A stretch of DNA of 32,118 nt, taken from the NCBI GenBank assembly GCA_024679535.1, contig JAIBDF010000026.1, positions 1 to 32,118 on the forward strand, given 5' to 3'. This stretch comes from Chromatiales bacterium. Its GTDB lineage: Bacteria > Pseudomonadota > Gammaproteobacteria > Steroidobacterales > Woeseiaceae. Position 1 is the first letter of the stretch. Each line of letters starts with the position of its first letter. The translations under genes and the position numbers were made by a program. Of this stretch, positions 30,902-32,118 are shown in pieces. The notes under the pieces are model-generated. The model was not told the origin of the DNA and did not search any database. It saw only the letters and a program-made list of their open reading frames with translations.

Positions 30902-32118
30902 GTGAAATCTCATGCAAGGGTAGTGGTGATCGGCGGCGGCGTCGTCGGTGTGGCGGCGCTGTATCACCTGGCGAAGAAAGGCTGGGGCGATGACGTCGTT
31001 TTGCTCGAAAAAGCTGAGTTGACGTCCGGCTCTACCTGGCATGCTGCCGGATTGTTACCGCTATTCAATATGAGTTACAGCGTTGGTCAGATTCACAAAT
31101 ACTCTGTCAATCTCTATGGCGGACTGGAAGAGGAGACGGGCCAGGCAGTTGGTTTCTCGAAAGTCGGCAATATTCGACTGGCGATGAATCAGGATCGCAT
31201 GGATGAGTATTATCAGTATGCAGCGACCGCGAAGACGATTGGCATAGATGTTCGATTCCTGACACCCGATGAAATTCTGAAGCTCTGGCCCCTGTGCAAC
31301 ATCGATGGTCTCATTGGCGGTATCGTTCATCCCGACGATGGCTATATCCAGTCGGCCGACCTGACACAAGCCCTTGCGAAGGGCGCGCGGGCGCGTGGCG
31401 CAACGATTTATCGCAAGACACTGGTCCTTAACATCGAGCAAACCTCCTCGGGCGCGTGGCTTGTGCAAACTGATCAGGGCGATATCACTTGCGAACATGT
31501 GGTTTCGGCAACCGGCAACTACGCGCGCCAGACGGGTGAAATGGTTGGCCTCGATATCCCTGTCATACCGGTTGAACATCAGTACATCGTGACCGAGCCT
31601 CATCCCGAGTTGCTCAAGCGAAAAGAAGACGGGTTGCCGGAGCTGGGCGTATTACGGGAATCCGATGGTGCCTGGTACCTGCGCGAAGAGAATGGCGGTT
31701 TCATCCTCGGGCCTTATGAAAACGGCGCCCCGTGCTGCTATGTCGACGGTCCGAGTCCGGGTGCCGAGTACGAGCTGTTCCAGGAGGACATAGAGCGACT
31801 CGTGCCGCATATCGAAGCCGCTATGAATCGCGTACCGGCGTTCGGAGAAGTCGGTATCAAGCAGGTGTACAACGGCGCGATCGCCTATACGCCGGATGGC
31901 AATCCGATCATCGGTCCGGCATGGGACCTCGACAACTTCTGGCTCAGCGAGGGGCACAGTTTTGGTATTACAGCGGCCGGCGGTGCCGGCTGGCAGCTTG
32001 CCGAATGGATCGTCGAGGGCGAGCCGACCATCGATATGCTGGGCGTCGAGCCACGGCGATTCGGCGACTATGCGACCAAGAGCTACCTGGTTGAGAAAAA
32101 CGAGGAGGCCTATGCGCA
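30902..32118 (+). CDS. Dimethylglycine/sarcosine dehydrogenase-like FAD enzyme, 3'-truncated by window
   Basis: The first 405 codons of a DAO-family flavoenzyme. VVVIGGGVVGVAALYHLAKK is the dinucleotide-binding motif, and SGSTWHAAGLLP carries the His that binds FAD covalently in dimethylglycine and sarcosine dehydrogenases. VIPVEHQYIVTEPHPELL, GGFILGPYENGAP and VYNGAIAYTPDGNPIIGPAW are typical of that group. The missing 3' part should encode a GcvT-like THF-binding domain if it is a true DMGDH. GGGAAG lies 7 bases before GTG 30902. After the corrinoid system removes one methyl from a betaine such as glycine betaine, this enzyme would demethylate the product to sarcosine or glycine and give methylene-THF. 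Confidence 0.88.
   Translation, partial: MKSHARVVVIGGGVVGVAALYHLAKKGWGDDVVLLEKAELTSGSTWHAAGLLPLFNMSYSVGQIHKYSVNLYGGLEEETGQAVGFSKVGNIRLAMNQDRMDEYYQYAATAKTIGIDVRFLTPDEILKLWPLCNIDGLIGGIVHPDDGYIQSADLTQALAKGARARGATIYRKTLVLNIEQTSSGAWLVQTDQGDITCEHVVSATGNYARQTGEMVGLDIPVIPVEHQYIVTEPHPELLKRKEDGLPELGVLRESDGAWYLREENGGFILGPYENGAPCCYVDGPSPGAEYELFQEDIERLVPHIEAAMNRVPAFGEVGIKQVYNGAIAYTPDGNPIIGPAWDLDNFWLSEGHSFGITAAGGAGWQLAEWIVEGEPTIDMLGVEPRRFGDYATKSYLVEKNEEAYA

Overview
The window looks like chromosomal DNA of a marine, heterotrophic gammaproteobacterium. This is an inference from gene content: a TonB-dependent receptor with an EITVTA-type TonB box, a TPR-sulfotransferase, TolB-domain/TPR membrane proteins, RhlE, an RND efflux pair, and many betaine-related genes in moderately GC-rich DNA. 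A Woeseia-like lineage would fit, but no 16S or other marker is present to prove it. No tRNA, rRNA, CRISPR array, transposase or integrase was seen.

Region 1 (1-7.5 kb) is mostly housekeeping or sensory: the start of an RND permease and its HlyD-family adaptor, an rhlE helicase, two paralogous membrane-anchored TolB-domain/TPR proteins, and an SPFH/prohibitin-like gene broken by a -1 frameshift. A diverged ~56 bp repeat lies upstream of each TolB/TPR gene. In both copies it encodes the peptide M-x-x-KFKR-x-LARL, which suggests a past local duplication.

Region 2 (7.5-18.65 kb, minus strand) is one tightly packed run of nine genes: TPR-sulfotransferase, a delta1-piperideine/pyrroline-2-carboxylate reductase-like Ldh2 enzyme, an aldehyde dehydrogenase, an M19 dipeptidase homologue lacking canonical metal ligands, an unrecognised 580-residue protein, a DUF3726-like protein and two BCCT transporters. 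Junctions overlap or have gaps under 30 bp. The likely role is uptake and catabolism of a betaine or a cyclic (N-methylated) imino acid. Upstream, behind a strong terminator, is a TonB-dependent receptor.

Region 3 (21.7 kb to the right end, plus strand) is a second operon, divergent from the receptor: a non-pyrrolysine MttB-family methyltransferase, its corrinoid protein, a DUF1638 protein, a small 'virulence factor'-domain protein, MetV, MetF, a methyl-THF:corrinoid methyltransferase, a corrinoid activase with a 2Fe-2S domain (RACE), a fused GBBH-like Fe/2OG dioxygenase + HD-domain protein, and a dimethylglycine/sarcosine dehydrogenase-like flavoprotein cut by the window end. A coherent reading is: a quaternary amine is demethylated onto cobalamin, the methyl group goes to THF and is oxidised by MetF/MetV, and the tertiary amine left behind is demethylated by the flavoprotein.

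The most novel element is the dioxygenase-HD fusion (29331-30878). Its architecture matches the separate two-step TmpA/TmpB enzymes that turn 2-(trimethylammonio)ethylphosphonate into glycine betaine, which would feed this operon, but the phosphonate chemistry is not proven by sequence. A second novel point is that the corrinoid protein has a strongly acidic N-terminus while its three enzyme partners carry polybasic tails, suggesting electrostatic docking.
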